Shown: piece by piece, positions 45,599 through 58,462 of the stretch
Position numbering within the stretch: position 1 is the first letter of the stretch
Layout: every line of letters starts with the position of its first letter
Assembly: GCA_040437565.1 (NCBI GenBank)
Contig: JBDOQK010000030.1
Coordinates: 1 to 64,000, forward strand
Direction of reading: 5' to 3'
Source: Albugo candida
Taxonomy: Eukaryota > Oomycota > Peronosporomycetes > Albuginales
DNA: 64,000 nt
The notes under the pieces: model-generated
The model's input: the letters and a program-made list of their open reading frames with translations, nothing else
Told to the model about the DNA's origin: nothing
Databases searched by the model: none
Program-made: the position numbers and the translations under genes

Positions 45599-48500
45599 TC
45601 AACTGTGGCTTCGATTTTCCGATGAGAAAATATAGTTGAATGAAAATTGACTGAATCTCCGGCTGTTGATATTTTTCTGGTTCACGCTTGGATCATATAA
45701 AGCTGAAGGTGGCCCGTCATCTGTGAATTCGGGATCCACATAGCGTGTATCGGTATCACCCGACAATTTGGGTCGCCAAAAAGCTTTAATTTCGCGTCGT
45801 GCGAGACTTTCCCAATTGATGGACGCAAAAAATGGATTCGATTTGATTTTGTCCACGCCGTGTGTTTCGGAGCATCCGAGTCGCTCGGTAGGATCCTTAC
45901 ACAGAAGCCCACGAGCGAGCTCTAATGCATCTTTTGGGAAATCAGCAGGAAACACGACTTGTTCATTTGCAATGCGCTGCAACATTGTGTGCTCGTTTTC
46001 GTGATAGAAAGGAGACTCGCCAACTAACATCTCATACTGCCAATATGAACATTCAATGAGACAGAAAAAGTGGAGCAAGTGTACTGTCTTACCAGAACAA
46101 CGCCGAGACTCCACCAGTCGTATGCTTTACCGTACTCACGTGTTCCATCGATAGCTTGAGCCAATGCTTCCGGCGCAACATACTCGGCTGTACCTGATAG
46201 AGTTCGCACACCAGAGCTGCTTCCATGAATGTGCTGCTTTGAAAGCCCAAAGTCGACAACAGCAATATGACCTTCATCATCAATCATGATATTAGATGGC
46301 TTCAAGTCTCTATACAGAATGTTCAATTCGTGCAAGTATGATATCGCTAGCACCAATTCAGCAGCGTATAAGCGCGCATCGCGGACACTCAAGTTGCCTC
46401 GTAGATTCAGATGATAAAATAAATCTCCAGCTGCGTAATATTTCATCCCAAGATAGAGTCGCTCATTGGTTTGGAAGGCAAATAAGAGTCCACAAATGTA
46501 CGGATGGTGAATACGTTGCAGAATTTGGCGTTCTTCCATGGCGTTGACCTTGTCAGCTGAATCCATGTTCGTTTTTTTTAATATTTTGATAGCAAATATG
46601 CGACCATCTTTTTTGAAACGAACAAGAATTACTGCTGCAAAACTTCCTTTGCCCAAAACACTAAGCATTTCGAAATCTTGAATCGATAAAGCCTCAACTT
46701 CGCTCTGTTGCTCGGACGAGTCCGCATCGAAGCGGACTTCACTGGATCTAGAACTGCTCAAAGGTTCACGGTTGGTGTTCATTGCCGTAAGATTACTGGC
46801 GTCAGCATCGAGTGAGACTTTCATCTCAAGTTCCTTTGTCTCTTCGTGCACAATAAGTGGCACATCCGAGTGAATCGATTGCTTCTCTCGCGACGTTTCT
46901 GTGGTCTGATAGGTTTCCAACTTGAGACTATCGGCTGACATTGACGCTGAGAATGTCTCAGAAATTGAAGGAATGGGTATAAGTAATTCGTTGTGTGGGC
47001 GACCAATGTGATTTTCGTGATGTATTTGTGCTGCAATTGCTTCTGCCTTGGCCTTTGCCTGAGTAGCTGCTACTGCACCGGCTTTGGCAAAATCCGTATC
47101 ACGTTCAGGTGGCGAGAGAGAAGCAATTAATTGCTCGCTTAACTGACTCCCACCAACGTTTTCATCGTTTCGTTCGACATCGCTTGGCTGTGTCATAAAG
47201 TAATGTTCCAACGCTACTTGAACATTTCCTCCAGCACCATCTAGATATACGCTGAGCACATCTCGAGACACGTCAGGACCGGTGATGCTTGTCATTTGAT
47301 CGATTTTTGCATCTATTTCTGATATCATTTCGCTGGTACAGGAATTACGGAGAGCCTACAAAAGGTGTTATTCATTAGAAGATTCCAAATAGGCAAATGC
47401 ACAGCAAACTCTTACTCTGCTGAGAGATGATCTCGATCGTTTGGGCGAACCGGTCAGGATGACTAACTTTGACGGATCCATCGGATCCCCATCGATTGCG
47501 ATACTCTCCGATGCATTGTCTGTTAGCTTCACGTACATATACAATCTCTGTGATGGCCTAAGCGGTGATAGAAGAAAGAAATCCTAAGTGCTCTGCGCTA
47601 ACAATAATCATGAAGCTAAAATTTCACGCACGTTTTGATGCGTTCCATACTCAAAAAGTAGCGATTATGATTGAAAGTTCCAGCGCCACCTGGTCGTTCC
47701 GCTCGAAGAACTAGCTCTTTATCCTTCCACTTGTAACTAGTCAGAAAGAAATACTCGCCAGGCCGCAAGTATCGTCCCAGAGGAAGTCCTCGAATGACGA
47801 ATTTGGATCGATCATCATCGGACGGTTGTTTCCATTGTAACATTCTCCGATTTGAATATAGCTGGCCAATTGGCCGTAGCCATAAACCATCACATTCCAA
47901 CGTGACAACATCGCCGTTCATAAGATACGGAAAGTGAAAATCTGTAGTTGCAGTGTTTTCCACGTAAGGAGAATTTGGTGCTGCGCGCTTCATGCCACCC
48001 ATTTTCTTCCATAATCTCTTCCGTAATATAATCGACGAGTTCTTATCATTATTAGGCGTCAAGACTTCGTATACTCCCGACCCAGCAGTGAGATGTGCGT
48101 TACATCCTTCTACTTTACTAATCGTTCCGGGAAGATAACGTGCATGCAGATTGACACGTAAGCCCGAGTGTATGAATGTGGAGTAAGATTTCTTCGAGTC
48201 GTTGGGATGTCTCGATATGGCTGCAACATTTGCCACATTTTCGCTGACTTGTTGCATCGGTGCAACTTCCATAAAGTAGTAATTGATAGCGTCGCTAACA
48301 TCAAAAGCACACGTGTGGAGACATGTGAGTATGACACTTTTCGGGACATGTTCTCCAAGAATAGTACGCATCAAGTCAACGTCATTATCAGCTTCGGATA
48401 TACTTTCATCCACAGATGCAGCTTGGGATTGTGTCTCCTGCATTGGGTGAGTAGAGGTGTCGTGCTCACTCGAAAGCACGACAGAGTGAGACTGGACGAT

Positions 48501-48857
48501 TTTCAGATTGGATAAAGCCTACCCAATCACAGTCATACTATCGAAATGGCGTACAGCGTGACCGATCAGGTTTGTTGGATTGTCTAAATATGGTGTCCAA
48601 ATAACATTTGCACTTGTGTGAAAGGTAGTATCCGACTTGAGTAAGAATGACGTTCTTGGGGATGAGTGGGTCTTGACGACTTTCACTTTATCCAATAAAC
48701 ATTTTGATATGATTTCTGGCAAATGCAAGACCGAACAAATGGTCTTAAAAAGACGAACTGAACATGGATCAATCCCTATATCCACTGTAGTCTCCATACC
48801 GTCTATTTCTACGCGTACTGCATGGATTATCGTGGAAGCAAACAAAACAGGCAGCAT
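45599..48857 (-). CDS. AGC-family protein kinase with two UBA-like segments and a beta-rich N-terminus
   Basis: Proposed exons: 48857-48523, 48468-47632, 47557-47416, 47355-46093 and 46036-45599, about 1004 residues in one frame. Introns are 54, 74, 60 and 56 nt; the second donor is GTGCGT. The kinase domain (about 665 to the end) shows LGKGSFAAV, the lysine in FAIKILKK, YRDLKPSN, VDFGLSK, SGTAEYVAPEAL and DWWSLGVVL. The AGC C-tail ends with the hydrophobic motif FSQFSF. Two UBA/CUE-like segments occur: LMRTILGEHVPKSVILTCL in exon 2 and DVSRDVLSVYLDGAGG in exon 4. Between them lies a beta-rich stretch with trefoil-like repeats (inference). ATG 48857 has an upstream in-frame TGA. The exon 1/2 junction (CGAG acceptor) is the weakest. 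Substrates unknown. Confidence 0.85.
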
Positions 48858-51800
48858 CAGTTTTCAATGGTATGATATAGCGATTGCTTCAACTTTTTTG
48901 ATTAGTATTATGATTTTGTATCTGCAATGACACGCCAAAGTCTGAGTGAATTGTATCAAGTCGCTCGGAAAATGAACAGCTTACATGGGAGGAATTGTCA
49001 GGTCTATATTTGTCTCGTGGACTCGGGGTGTATCAGGTACACATGATCAAGTATATTGGGAACTGTCTATCATAGCCTTTTTAGCTACTACGAAATGGGA
49101 GAGGGATTTCCCCATGCGAATTGGGTGAACCTTGATGGCCTTGCAATATCAGACATTTGATTCGTATTGTAACGATAAGGGATCTGAAGTTGAATAACTC
49201 AATTGTAAAATGAGCTGAGACCGGCGTAACAGTTGACATGTTACTTACTGACTCGTAGAGTAATGATAGTCGATGTCCAAGTCGAATTCAACAACTTTCC
49301 CGAGTCGATGTCGTAATCATAGCAACGTTAAATGAGTTGTGGAGCACAATCCAATGATGGTGGACATTGTACATTGTCCCATCCTTACATCATGCTCCAA
49401 GGTGTACGAAATCTGCAGATAGTGCTGAAATTATCAGAATCGACGACCTTGGATATCAAACAGCCGAAATGTTGAGTCCATAAAGACACAGCATGAAGTT
49501 CAAGCCGCTGATCAAGAGCCCTTAGCCTAGGTGACATATCTTCCGCTTTATTTTTCTCGACGACGCTATGACATTAATAAACAAAACCTATTGCCATTTC
49601 ACGTCTACCCGTTGAGGTTTACCAGCTGATCGAAAGAAATGAACAGGAATATCGCGACTTCTCTGCAGATGATCATCATTCGTGGTCTAAAGGTTTTTTG
49701 TATCTACTGAATCAGGAGAAGAGAGCACATTTTATGATAAATTATATTCAAGCAGGATGATCGGTGAAGTAAGGAAAACGAAGAGCTATTAGATCCTCAC
49801 GCATTTGTCCTCAATACATTAGACATGTTCAACATTAATCATCATAATCATGTCTATCGAAGATGTTCTAGAAACATATCATCAGCTGACAAGTTAAATT
49901 ATTTTTGCATCACAAATACAGATTTTTGAGAGGCTTATGGTTATATTAAGTCCAGCATAAGACGAGCAGCACGCATTTGTTGAAGCAGAAATTGGTATTG
50001 TATCAGGAGCACATCAAATTTTCTAAAGCAGTATGACTTTGCCATTTGGGGTCATACGGATGTATGATCCTCTCTCATCACGGTCCATCGACAATGTCCT
50101 TATGGTTGCTAGATTACCTTAGTCATTTCAAATCACTCATTTGAGCATGTGAATACAATCAGAACTAGAAGGAATCACCTCCGCAAAGTTTAAAATTTGC
50201 TGAGTACAATACGATCTCTCCCAACTGATAAAAGCGTCTGCTTGTCGTTCAAAATGTCAGGTTGAATTTTAGGTAAATTCCGCAAATTCGCATCTACGAT
50301 ACCTCACAGAAAGTACATACATTAAGGCTTCCTTTGACCCAGAAACACCATCCGAATTGGATTACACTATCCAGGAACTATGAATGGCGACAGACTTTGA
50401 GAATTAATCGTGTAGTTTGGTTCGTTCTTCATATGATAGGTCTATGATGCGATCGGATGCGTCTAGGTAGGCTATGCCATAATGAATATTGGGAGCACAC
50501 CTTTTCTACATACTACTGGAGTTTAGTCTACCTAGACGCATTCCTTTCAGAGTCTTGCATCGAGTTCAACATAAGGAGCAATAATTTGAAGGTTATCGCA
50601 AGCTTTCAAGCGTTCCAGATCCCGAAATCTCCCTCCCTTAGCATGGCCAAATTTATTGCTCTGGTGAATGCAGTTCTAGCAGTAGTAGTGGAAAAATCCA
50701 TCGGGATCCTCTATCATCACAGTACACAATAGATTTTCATACAGACTGGGCGTCCGTTCTGCGTGCCGACGTAAACGATTGGGATTTTTATCTGCTTCTG
50801 GGGAATGAACATCTATGCATGCCCAGACAGCCAAATATGGCAGAATTGCTATAATCTGTTTGGGTCTATTGAAAGAACTTATCAACCGTCATCGGATGCA
50901 ACAAGAATTTTAGCAAATCGTCCATCGAGACGCAACCGATCAAGTTCATCAGCTACAGCGCCCATATGATGTCGCCTTCTTGCGTTTCGGCACGACCCAA
51001 GGCCTAAAACCGCAGCTCCCTCGACGTCACGTGAACCCCTACAAGCTATATGACTAAATACAGAATTTCTTCCTCTTGGCCATTTGTTTCCCAGATAATT
51101 AGGTTATACTATTCTTCATACAGCTGCGCTGCAATTTCTGATCCCCATTTCTATCTCACGAGTCTCTTCATTCTTTGGTTACACAGAAGTGATTCAGACT
51201 AGAACAGGTGCAAACGACGGGAGCGTATTTCATCCATACTCACATGGATCATACGGTTTTTGACTGATGGCCAATAAGTTATGCGATTCCTTCATCGGCC
51301 TAGCAGCGACCATTTGAGAATGTAAATGCTTCAGAATTTTTCCGCGTGTAAACGCTCATATGCATTCAGATATCAAAAACACTGTGTGACATAATCTAAA
51401 TTTTGTCTAATGCTTTCAAAGCACTGAAAGTGTGTTGTCTGCTCTCCTTCGATGTCGAAATGCTCACTTGATTTCTTACTACACCAATATAACTGGCACA
51501 GAAGTTCAATGAAAGAATGTTTGCCAAATCACTGATCATCCCGTTTTTATAACTTCTAGCATGAGTGATATATTCATACCGCTCTTTCTTCTCTTCACTT
51601 GATTTGACTAGAATCAGTACTTTTGTAGTCCGCAAATGATGTACGAACATTTTTAGCACGCAGGGCATATTCTCTTATATGTCTTCTGCTTGTGATTATC
51701 TACCTTTGCACCTCCCTTCATTTACTTCAGTAGTGTCGGATGGTCGATTTTGTTATTAATAATCACGTCGTGTACTCCCTGTAGTCAATTTCGAGCCTAT

Positions 51801-54800
51801 AACAAGACAGTTTCCCCAAACAATATAAATTATCATTGACTTTCAACATATGTTATCGACCATAGTCTCTGTGCAGACAAGAAGGCCGGTTTATCTTGTT
51901 GAGCAATACCTGACACAAAATCTTTCCGATATCATATCATTGCTACTGGTTTACTTTACAGGGTGAATCGAAATGGTATGCGCTCAAATTTTCACTCGCG
52001 ATACCAAGATTTTAGAAGATAAAGAGGAAGTCAATGAATATATTGCAACCTGACGAGTTGCAGGCGCTTAGTACTACTTTTACACACATTTGAAAATATC
52101 TCCGGTTCGAGATCTCGTTGTATGCACATGATGCTCATCGACTTTGTTCATGTTAGCACAGCCTTCCCCTTTTGTTTATACCAGTCCATCTGTATTAATG
52201 CCCGTCGGATTATTTTTGTAACTTCCTTCAGTATTCCATAGAAAGATATATTAGTGGGTGATGCACATACTATGCCAGTCTGCACAAAATTCCTTTCATG
52301 CTGCACTTTTGGTATATTCTCTCTTCAAATCCTCGAGAACGTTCTTATATGTATAGACGGACATTGAAAATCAGTGCCACACACAGAAGTAATATGCATA
52401 TTCTTTCCGGAGAAGACAACTCGTAATCCGTCACAATATAAGTGGTAATAAACCAATCTTCTTGAACGCATTGAATATGCTTCACCACCCAAATGTACCT
52501 TGACTGTGTATCTTCAACATAAAGAAGTATCAGAGGGTGATAGATAAATGGGATGATATTACTCACATCGCATATAATCATTTCGATTCTATATTTGTTT
52601 TGTGTGTGGATTTAATGAAAATATTTTTGACAAACGTTATCCCAAATACATATTTAGGGAGGTAATGTTTGGTCTGTAAGGTTCATGTTTATCTTACTGA
52701 CTTGCACTGAAATGCATGTCAATCCTCATCTTTTCTAAGGGTGTCAAGAAGAGCTATTAGTAATTCGAATCCAAACAAAACATGTGTCCATCCGTTTATC
52801 AAATTTTATAAATATCTTGTTCGGGTCTGTTCAGATCCTCCCACCTTTTACAATGATGAAAAGCTTGGCTCGCTTAGGTTTCTGAATTATTCTGCTTGCT
52901 GGTATGATTTTTCAAGTGTTGAGCCTTAGGGTAAGCTACTATTTGCTCAAATGCAGTCTGATGTGCGCACCGTTGGCGGCATTGACGCTCCATTCATCAT
53001 CAATTTTTCTTTTTGAAATTGTTAAGCAGGGAAAGGAACTCGTTTGCTGGTTTTATGTAATCGCTGGGGAGGTATATTCCTCCATGTACAGTACACAATC
53101 AAAGCCAACTTTCCTCACATTATCGTGACTATATCTTTCTCTTTAGTCCATCAAGTTCGCAAGGGGAGTTTCAGCTGCGTCCTCCTCGAGCTCAATAGAA
53201 ACAAAACTGAAGTTTGATGAGGTAATTTGAGGCTTAGAGAGAACGGCACTTGGATGTATGTATTGTTGTTATTATGCTAGTACACAGCAATAATAAGACT
53301 TTCGTCAGTGGGGTCAATATTATCAGAAAATAGATCTGAGCTAAGACCTCGACTTTGTACCGTAGAGTAGTAATCTCTTTCTGAAACATATTTCAACTCA
53401 GCGAAACTCCACTACAATTTGACTCTAGCAGGAAGATGATGTCAATGCTTAGTCAGTGACAGGTAGGACGTGACAGTACGTTCTGACGGCTTTCTTAGAG
53501 ACAGCCACAAACTTCCTAGATAAATTCTGTCTCACCTCAGCGCCACAGACCACTATAATGCGACTCCTATACTTCAAGATGGACGCCAACATCAGTTGCC
53601 GCACTCAACTTTGTATGGAAGCGTTACTGCTGTGGGTGGTAAGATTCTGAGCTTGAGAAATGTAGCATAATGAGCACTCGTCTACAGCCAGACCAATTCC
53701 GTTAAAACTAGTAGCAGTCCAGGTTTTTCAATCTGGTTTCCGAGTTTGAAGCCAGACTTGAGTGATATTCACACGCTCAGGGGCTTATGATTGGATAAGG
53801 AAGGTAGTTGAGAACCAGATAAGAAGTGTTATGGTTTCCTTGACAATCTAAGCTGGTTTCCGAGCCCGTGTCAGGTGACCAATTCTTGTCATGGTCGGAG
53901 TTTTGATACAGGCTAGGAAGCTCTCCCAAGAAGTTTTTTTTTGCAGAGTGAGTATATTACCAATATTACAGTTGTACTTACGAGCAACCTGGTTTTTATC
54001 CACTCATTCTCCCATACAATTGGCACCTGTATCGTTTCACACCGTACTGCCTCTTCTGTCGCCTGCTGAACTTGAATCATTAAATCCTGTCGGAAGTGGT
54101 ACCGAGGCAGCCAGAGACCTGGCAACATCCTGCTCGATCAAATACCATCTTCCAACACGGAGCTACTATAGCTCTTTGCCAGAGGAATGCCATTTACTTG
54201 ACAAGCAATTTCGTTCTTTAAAAGAACTCGACTCAGCGAGTCAACAAGCTTAAGGGCTTAAGGTCCTTGTTAAAGGGACCTAACGATTCAGGTAATCGAC
54301 AACACAAAGTGTTCAAAAGTCTACACCTTCACAAGGCTTGACTGACTGACTCTTTCAAGATCTGGGACGCCTCAACAAGGCACGTGTCTCTGACAGATCA
54401 AAAGGGGGACTGACTTTATTTACTTTTGTTTAAGAATACCTAACTCTATACGTACCTAATCTAGACACTAATGTCCCAAATTAGTACCTTCAAGGTATTC
54501 CGATATCTGTATCAATGGGAAAGCGTCCCAAATGTGTACCGCACTGTCATAACGGTTACCAACCGACGTGAAATCCCATTACAGAGCCCATATTTTGAGA
54601 AAACATGTATGAGCAATCTTCCGCTCACGGTATCATAACTCAGATAGGATCCGAAATTCCGTATCTTAGTAAAGCTGTATTAATATTTGTGCTTGTAAGG
54701 AGCTTCTTAGTAAGGATAGGATAGGGTGGGTGGGTAGTCGTAATCATTTTACATCGTATTTTTGATTATTAGCAGGCAATTATACGCTCTTCGAAGATAG

Positions 54801-54864
54801 TTTTGATGAAAGACAGAGCTATTTGCATCATGGGAGACGATCGTCACCACTTTTTAAGTAGTGT

Positions 54865-55928
54865 CGCTTATTAGCTTCTAATCGTGGAGATGCGCTGTGC
54901 GTTACTCATAAATAAGCATCTTCGCTATTTCTAATTCGACTACCCGTTCAAACTCTCTCTTCGTTCATCAACCGATAAACCAAGTCAACTCAACTCAAAA
55001 ATGGCTACATCTACCACAAAAATATTTCCTCAAGTACTAAGCAAAAAGCTATTAGTTCGTTTGGGGTCGACTGACTAAAGTAATTCCTTAGCTACTCCCT
55101 GCAACAGTATAATTCTAAGGTGAGACTAAAACTCAGCTCTCCATGATTTTGGCATGAGATGTACGTACAACAAAAACTTGAACCTGATTTAGAATGATGA
55201 AGCTAGCGTTGATCCTATAAAGCAGAGAAGTCGTCGATCGAAATTTCGGGATCCCTCAATCGAGAAAGAGTCAAGGCTTATTTGGATGGCTCGTATCAAC
55301 GCATTCAATGTGTTATTGTGACCAGTGTCGATATTGGAGAGTAGAGNNNNNNNNNNNNNNNNNNNNNNNNNNNNNNNNNNNNNNNNNNNNNNNNNNNNNN
55401 NNNNNNNNNNNNNNNNNNNNNNNNNNNNNNNNNNNNNNNNNNNNNNCGCTTATTAGCTTCTAATCGTGGAGATGCGCTGTGCGTTACTCATAAATAAGCA
55501 TCTTCGCTATTTCTAATTCGACTACCCGTTCAAACTCTCTCTTCGTTCATCAACCGATAAACCAAGTCAACTCAACTCAAAAATGGCTACATCTACCACA
55601 AAAATATTTCCTCAAGTACTAAGCAAAAAGCTATTAGTTCGTTTGGGGTCGACTGACTAAAGTAATTCCTTAGCTACTCCCTGCAACAGTATAATTCTAA
55701 GGTGAGACTAAAACTCAGCTCTCCATGATTTTGGCATGAGATGTACGTACAACAAAAACTTGAACCTGATTTAGAATGATGAAGCTAGCGTTGATCCTAT
55801 AAAGCAGAGAAGTCGTCGATCGAAATTTCGGGATCCCTCAATCGAGAAAGAGTCAAGGCTTATTTGGATGGCTCGTATCAACGCATTCAATGTGTTATTG
55901 TGACCAGTGTCGATATTGGAGAGTAGAG
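54865..55928. other. Assembly gap (55347-55446) with 482-bp identical flanks
   Basis: 100 N between 54865-55346 and 55447-55928, which look identical. Second largest of the unmerged overlaps here. Confidence 0.93.
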
Positions 55929-56289
55929 ACACTCTAGAAGCGATCGGTCTTCAAAACGTTTGAGAAAGGGTGAAGCACCAAATAATCCCTCCTATAATTT
56001 GAAGACGTAGAGTGGCCAGTGGGGTACTACAATCTAGAATCTCCAAAGAATTTGACATATTTGGAAGCATGAACATGTGCGGAAAAATGTTCAATCAAAG
56101 TTTACAAATTTTCAAACGCCCCGCACGTGTCTTCAAAATGCTGAAGATAACTTACTCCAAGACTTGTTACTATAAAGCCAGTAGTAAACGATTTTTCTGC
56201 GTTAGACTGACAGAAGGGAAGTCAATAAGCTGAAGATTTAAAAAGTGAGAAAAAAGTTCGTTTCTGACTGGTTGTTGATCTCGACACCA

Positions 56290-57070
56290 CTTGGTAGGTG
56301 AATTAGTTGCGTCCACCACACATCCAACTGCTTGTTGTAATAGCTTTTGCGGTGCCACTCAAATAGTGTCCAAGGACGTCAGCTTTGCCTTCTTCGGACC
56401 AGGCGAAACCGCACGCGTGCTATGCCATTGTGACCTGTCTCAGGAACGTTCGCTACCAGTCAAGGAATCTGGAGTCGAGGCCATGGTAGAGCTAACTCCC
56501 GTCAAACCTCCTGATTGTCTGGTTCCGCTAACCTGATTTTTTTATTTTTTTTTAAATTATTTTTTTTGCAGCTTCGATTTGAAAATTATTTAAACGTGTT
56601 TGCACAGGTCCCGCTTCCTGGGGCTCATGCTGATGCCTCTTCTGCGCGAGCCAGCGATGTCGTGGCTCCGTTGCCACGTACTGCGGTCCGAGTGGCTGAA
56701 CGTGCATTTCTTGTCGCCTCGGCGGCGAGTTCCCAGGCGCGTCTAGGTGGATTGAGCCCGCGTTTCCCATGTTGCGCCCGATTAAATAGCTAAAAAGATA
56801 GCTCTCGATCGCGCCTCGCAGTCGCCCCGTTCTCGTCGACCTGCTTCTGTGACGCTTCCATGTGCTCCATGAGACCTTTAAGCCCCATGGGCATCTTGAG
56901 GACCCTTTCGTTTACGTCCGCGCCCCTTTCCTGGTCTGGCGGGTCGACGACAATGTCAGGCGCCGACATGGCCTTTTCTTGGCCGGTAGTTGGCGGCGCT
57001 TGTGCTGCGTTGCTGGTGTCGTCGTGGTTTGTACTTGGGCTCATAACCTGCTCGATATAGACTTGCACTG
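56290..57070. other. GC-rich block of possible retroelement origin
   Basis: A sharp rise in GC content against AT-rich flanks, with many CG dinucleotides. Minus-strand open frames 56790-57068 and 56552-56770 are charged, Ala/Arg-rich and proline-containing (for example GLKGLMEHMEASQKQV), a composition seen in gag-like proteins of oomycete retroelements. That is only a resemblance and I cannot name a family. If it is such an element it is a broken fossil. A T-rich tract at 56538-56570 divides the block. Confidence 0.35.
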
Positions 57071-57468
57071 TGATAAAAGGATGCTATATTTAGGTTCTTC
57101 CTGCCTACAGCCCACACACTTTCGTTCTTTTAAGTGTTTTCTCCCCGTGATTTTCTCACCAATCAATCGTTCAGGATGTAGCCCTAACGCCTTGTCTATA
57201 CTCTGCAGATACCAAAAACAAAAAAGGTTGTGTCGTCAGTCGCATCCCCAACCGTTTCATGTGCAGGTACTCATTCCCTTTCAGCATACTTTGCACCAAC
57301 ATTTCTTCTAAAAGGAAGATACAGGAAGCAGAGCTGCGTCAGTGATACGACGACTTCGGGCAGTTAGGATTGTCATACATGGCATTTGACTTGTATCTAT
57401 TCTTATTTGTCATTGGTTTCATGTAAGAAGAAATATTATGATCGATTTTGGGCTAAGCTTTCAGCTTA

Positions 57469-58462
57469 GGGTATTGATATCCCGACAGCTTTTTTTAAAT
57501 TATAACATGTCTAGTTGAATTATTAATCTCATAACTTTTTCTTTTTTGCAAAACACATACATGATTTTACATCTCTAACTAAATACATCCATACACACCC
57601 TAAATTGTTGCTCCAATCGAGAATATTTTTTGATTGGCTAATACACAGAACGTTTCATCTGTGATAGGCTATTACTTCTGACAATTTCCATCTGACACAT
57701 AGCATTTGAGCATCGGACACAGGAAAATGCAGGTGCAGCAATTGCGGAAAATTGGCCATAACAAGCGGTCTTGCGGAAGTCCGGGTACAAGGTTAGATTC
57801 AGAACAAGCTTTGGTAAAAAAATCGATTTTTTTGTTCACAGAATTATTTCTTAACACATTTTACTTTCGGCCGTTAGTGTATAATAACTTTTGCATCTTT
57901 ACGACGCATTATACCTTAACAGACTGGCAATGAATCGTCTACTAGTGATAAGTCTTTAGCTCAGTTAAAGGTATCTTTCTCTACTAGATTTAGCGTTAGA
58001 CGTAAATGACTTCAGTTAGTTAAAAATGTAAACATTTATTTTTTTAAAAAGTTGTGGGAGTAATAATCTAAGTAGGCATGATGTAATTTAAAATGAGAAA
58101 TAAGGGAACCTATGGATTTTATACCACTTTTGTCAAAAAATATGGTTTATGTACCAAAAGTTAAAAAAATATGATTTATATACCAAAATATGGCAAATTA
58201 TGGTTTTTATACCAAACGTTAAAACAATNNNNNNNNNNNNNNNNNNNNNNNNNNNNNNNNNNNNNNNNNNNNNNNNNNNNNNNNNNNNNNNNNNNNNNNN
58301 NNNNNNNNNNNNNNNNNNNNNNNNNNNNATTTTTTTTACTTTTGGTATAAATACCATATTTTCAATTTTTTGTATATAAACCATATTTTTTGAAACAAGT
58401 GGTACATATTCTCGAAAAATAAAAATGGAATTTAAAAAAAAGTTGTCGGGATATCAATACCC
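57469..58462. mobile_element. Foldback MITE, about 1 kb, TTA target duplication
   Basis: Terminal inverted repeats of about 33 bp begin GGGTATTGATATCCCGACA on the left and end with the complement ATATCAATACCC on the right. TTA flanks both ends (57466-57468 and 58463-58465). The homologous copy of repeat X at about 13248 lacks the element. A 3-bp TTA duplication with G-rich ends is typical of PIF/Harbinger (Tourist-like) MITEs, so that superfamily is likely. The centre is a large palindrome of short tandem units; the gap lies at its middle. No transposase is encoded. Confidence 0.85.
58110..58405. repeat. Inverted array of AT-rich tandem units around a gap
   Basis: Units of about 32 bp with the core TATGGTTTATRTACC occur in tandem on the left (58128-58210). 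In inverted orientation they recur on the right (58340-58402). The 100-N gap at 58229-58328 sits at the centre, where a hairpin would break assembly. Confidence 0.75.

Larger units (their letters stand above)
48858..57274. other. Long gene-poor region
   Basis: About 8.4 kb with no gene I can support. 49560-51060 has scattered protein-like fragments that might come from a decayed retroelement, too weak to assign. 53890-54253 is a plus-strand open frame of 120 codons without recognised motifs; short repeats (CTGGTTTCCGAG) lie at 53731 and 53850. 54865-55928 contains a gap with duplicated flanks. 56290-57070 is a GC-rich block described separately. The rest is AT-rich and interrupted in all frames. 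Confidence 0.45.

Noticed and set aside
49560-51060. Retroelement coding remnants
   Set aside because: A few scattered protein-like pieces only; too weak for a family or boundaries, so not listed as an element.
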